Shown here: one piece after another, positions 5,026 through 5,482 of the stretch
Numbering within the stretch: the first letter of the stretch is position 1
Layout of the letters: each line of letters opens with the position of its first letter
Program-made: the position numbers and the translations under genes
The notes under the pieces: model-generated
The model's input: only the letters and a program-made list of their open reading frames with translations
Databases searched by the model: none
Told to the model about the DNA's origin: nothing
Source of the DNA: Chitinophagaceae bacterium
Lineage (GTDB): Bacteria; Bacteroidota; Bacteroidia; Chitinophagales; Chitinophagaceae
Length of the DNA stretch: 5,482 bases
NCBI GenBank assembly: GCA_030151745.1
Contig: JASLDA010000459.1
Span: 1-5,482, forward strand
Reading direction: 5' to 3'

Positions 5026-5482
5026 CTATGCTTCTTGCGCCGGCAGCGATTCAAACTGGCCGGCAGTAGATCGCGGGATCACAAAGCGCCGTTTCTGCCT
5101 GTTGATCGGGGTTTCGATGAATCGAAAGGACAGGTATGCAACGCCCAAGGTAAGCGCCGTATAGAGCGGCACGATTACGGCATAATAAACGCCTGAGTTC
5201 TGCGGAATTAACTTGGTTAAAAACGGATCAGCCAGAAAACGGACTAGAGCGTGGTAGATATAAATGCCATAGCTTATCCTGCCCGTGAACTGCAAAAATC
5301 GGTTTCCCATAAACTGCTCATTGAACATCCTCTGCAGGAAAGTTTCGTGCATCGGCTCTCTGCGGATTATTACAGCTATTGCCGCGAATGTTCCCAACGA
5401 AGCAATGGGCCTGAGAAAGGCGGTAACCCAGCTAAGACCATCGTGTAACCGTATTACCAGGCAAGCTGCATAGCCGGCTATA
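5026..5482 (-). CDS. Acyltransferase-3 family membrane protein, C-terminal part only
   Basis: Multi-pass inner-membrane acyltransferase of the OafA/YrhL type, which puts acetyl or other acyl groups on surface glycans. The frame stays open from the TAG at 5026-5028 to the right edge; the 151 visible residues are the C-terminal portion, and the real start lies beyond the window. A TTG at 5397 is only an internal Leu codon. Visible features are a hydrophobic segment near 27-36, the family motif GRISYGIYIYH at about 65-75, a strong membrane helix with the core YYAVIVPLYTALTLGVAYLS, and the closing SFRFIETPI, which matches the usual end of these proteins. The last 20 or so residues form a basic, then polar cytosolic tail. 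The catalytic histidine-containing N-terminal helices are outside. A hand count gives about 50% GC, against about 66% in a sampled part of the amidohydrolase gene, suggesting a separate origin. The substrate is unknown; surface polysaccharide or O-antigen is an inference from the family. Confidence 0.85.
   Translation of the reverse strand, partial: IAGYAACLVIRLHDGLSWVTAFLRPIASLGTFAAIAVIIRREPMHETFLQRMFNEQFMGNRFLQFTGRISYGIYIYHALVRFLADPFLTKLIPQNSGVYYAVIVPLYTALTLGVAYLSFRFIETPINRQKRRFVIPRSTAGQFESLPAQEA

Noticed and set aside
5395..5397. TTG as start of the minus-strand acyltransferase
   Set aside because: The frame continues through hydrophobic sequence to the right edge, and a 123-residue acyltransferase-3 protein would lack most membrane helices.
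5471..5480. Ten-base palindrome TAGCCGGCTA
   Set aside because: It lies inside the acyltransferase coding frame and is short enough to be chance.

Overview
The window comes from a GC-rich member of the Bacteroidota, most likely in or near the Chitinophagia. The evidence is the short Bacteroidota-type DapB, the small periplasmic SPOR protein of a kind common in that phylum, one good match to the Bacteroidota promoter consensus (TTG, 19 bases, TAnnTTTG), and no clear Shine-Dalgarno sequence before any of the five visible start codons. The placement below phylum is inference. No RNA gene, CRISPR array, insertion sequence or attachment site was found.

Layout, left to right. (1) Bases 1-1530, plus strand: the 3' part of a UbiA-family polyprenyltransferase gene, whose start lies left of the window, then dapB. 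The UbiA stop and the dapB start share one base (TGATG). (2) Bases 1531-1670: a 140-base gap with a perfect 12-base palindrome and no convincing promoter. (3) Bases 1671-2507: a 278-residue protein with a C-terminal TIR domain and an N-terminal region of about 130 residues that I do not recognise. (4) Bases 2508-2584: a C-rich leader with three copies of AATCCCC, then deoC (2585-3262). (5) Bases 3263-3366: GC-rich palindromes, an inverted repeat and a promoter, then a secreted SPOR-domain protein (3367-3807) that overlaps an M20-family amidohydrolase gene (3797-4984) by 11 bases. (6) From 5026 to the right edge, minus strand: the 3' part of an acyltransferase-3 membrane protein, convergent with the amidohydrolase and clearly lower in GC.

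Most genes are housekeeping: quinone-type prenylation, lysine/diaminopimelate synthesis, deoxyribose-phosphate breakdown, envelope/peptidoglycan binding and amide hydrolysis. The exception is the TIR gene, a likely NAD-consuming immune-type or signalling effector sitting alone between dapB and deoC. It is the best candidate for undescribed biology here, because its N-terminal region has no assigned function and no dedicated partner gene is visible. The low-GC acyltransferase at the right edge looks like the beginning of a more variable region.
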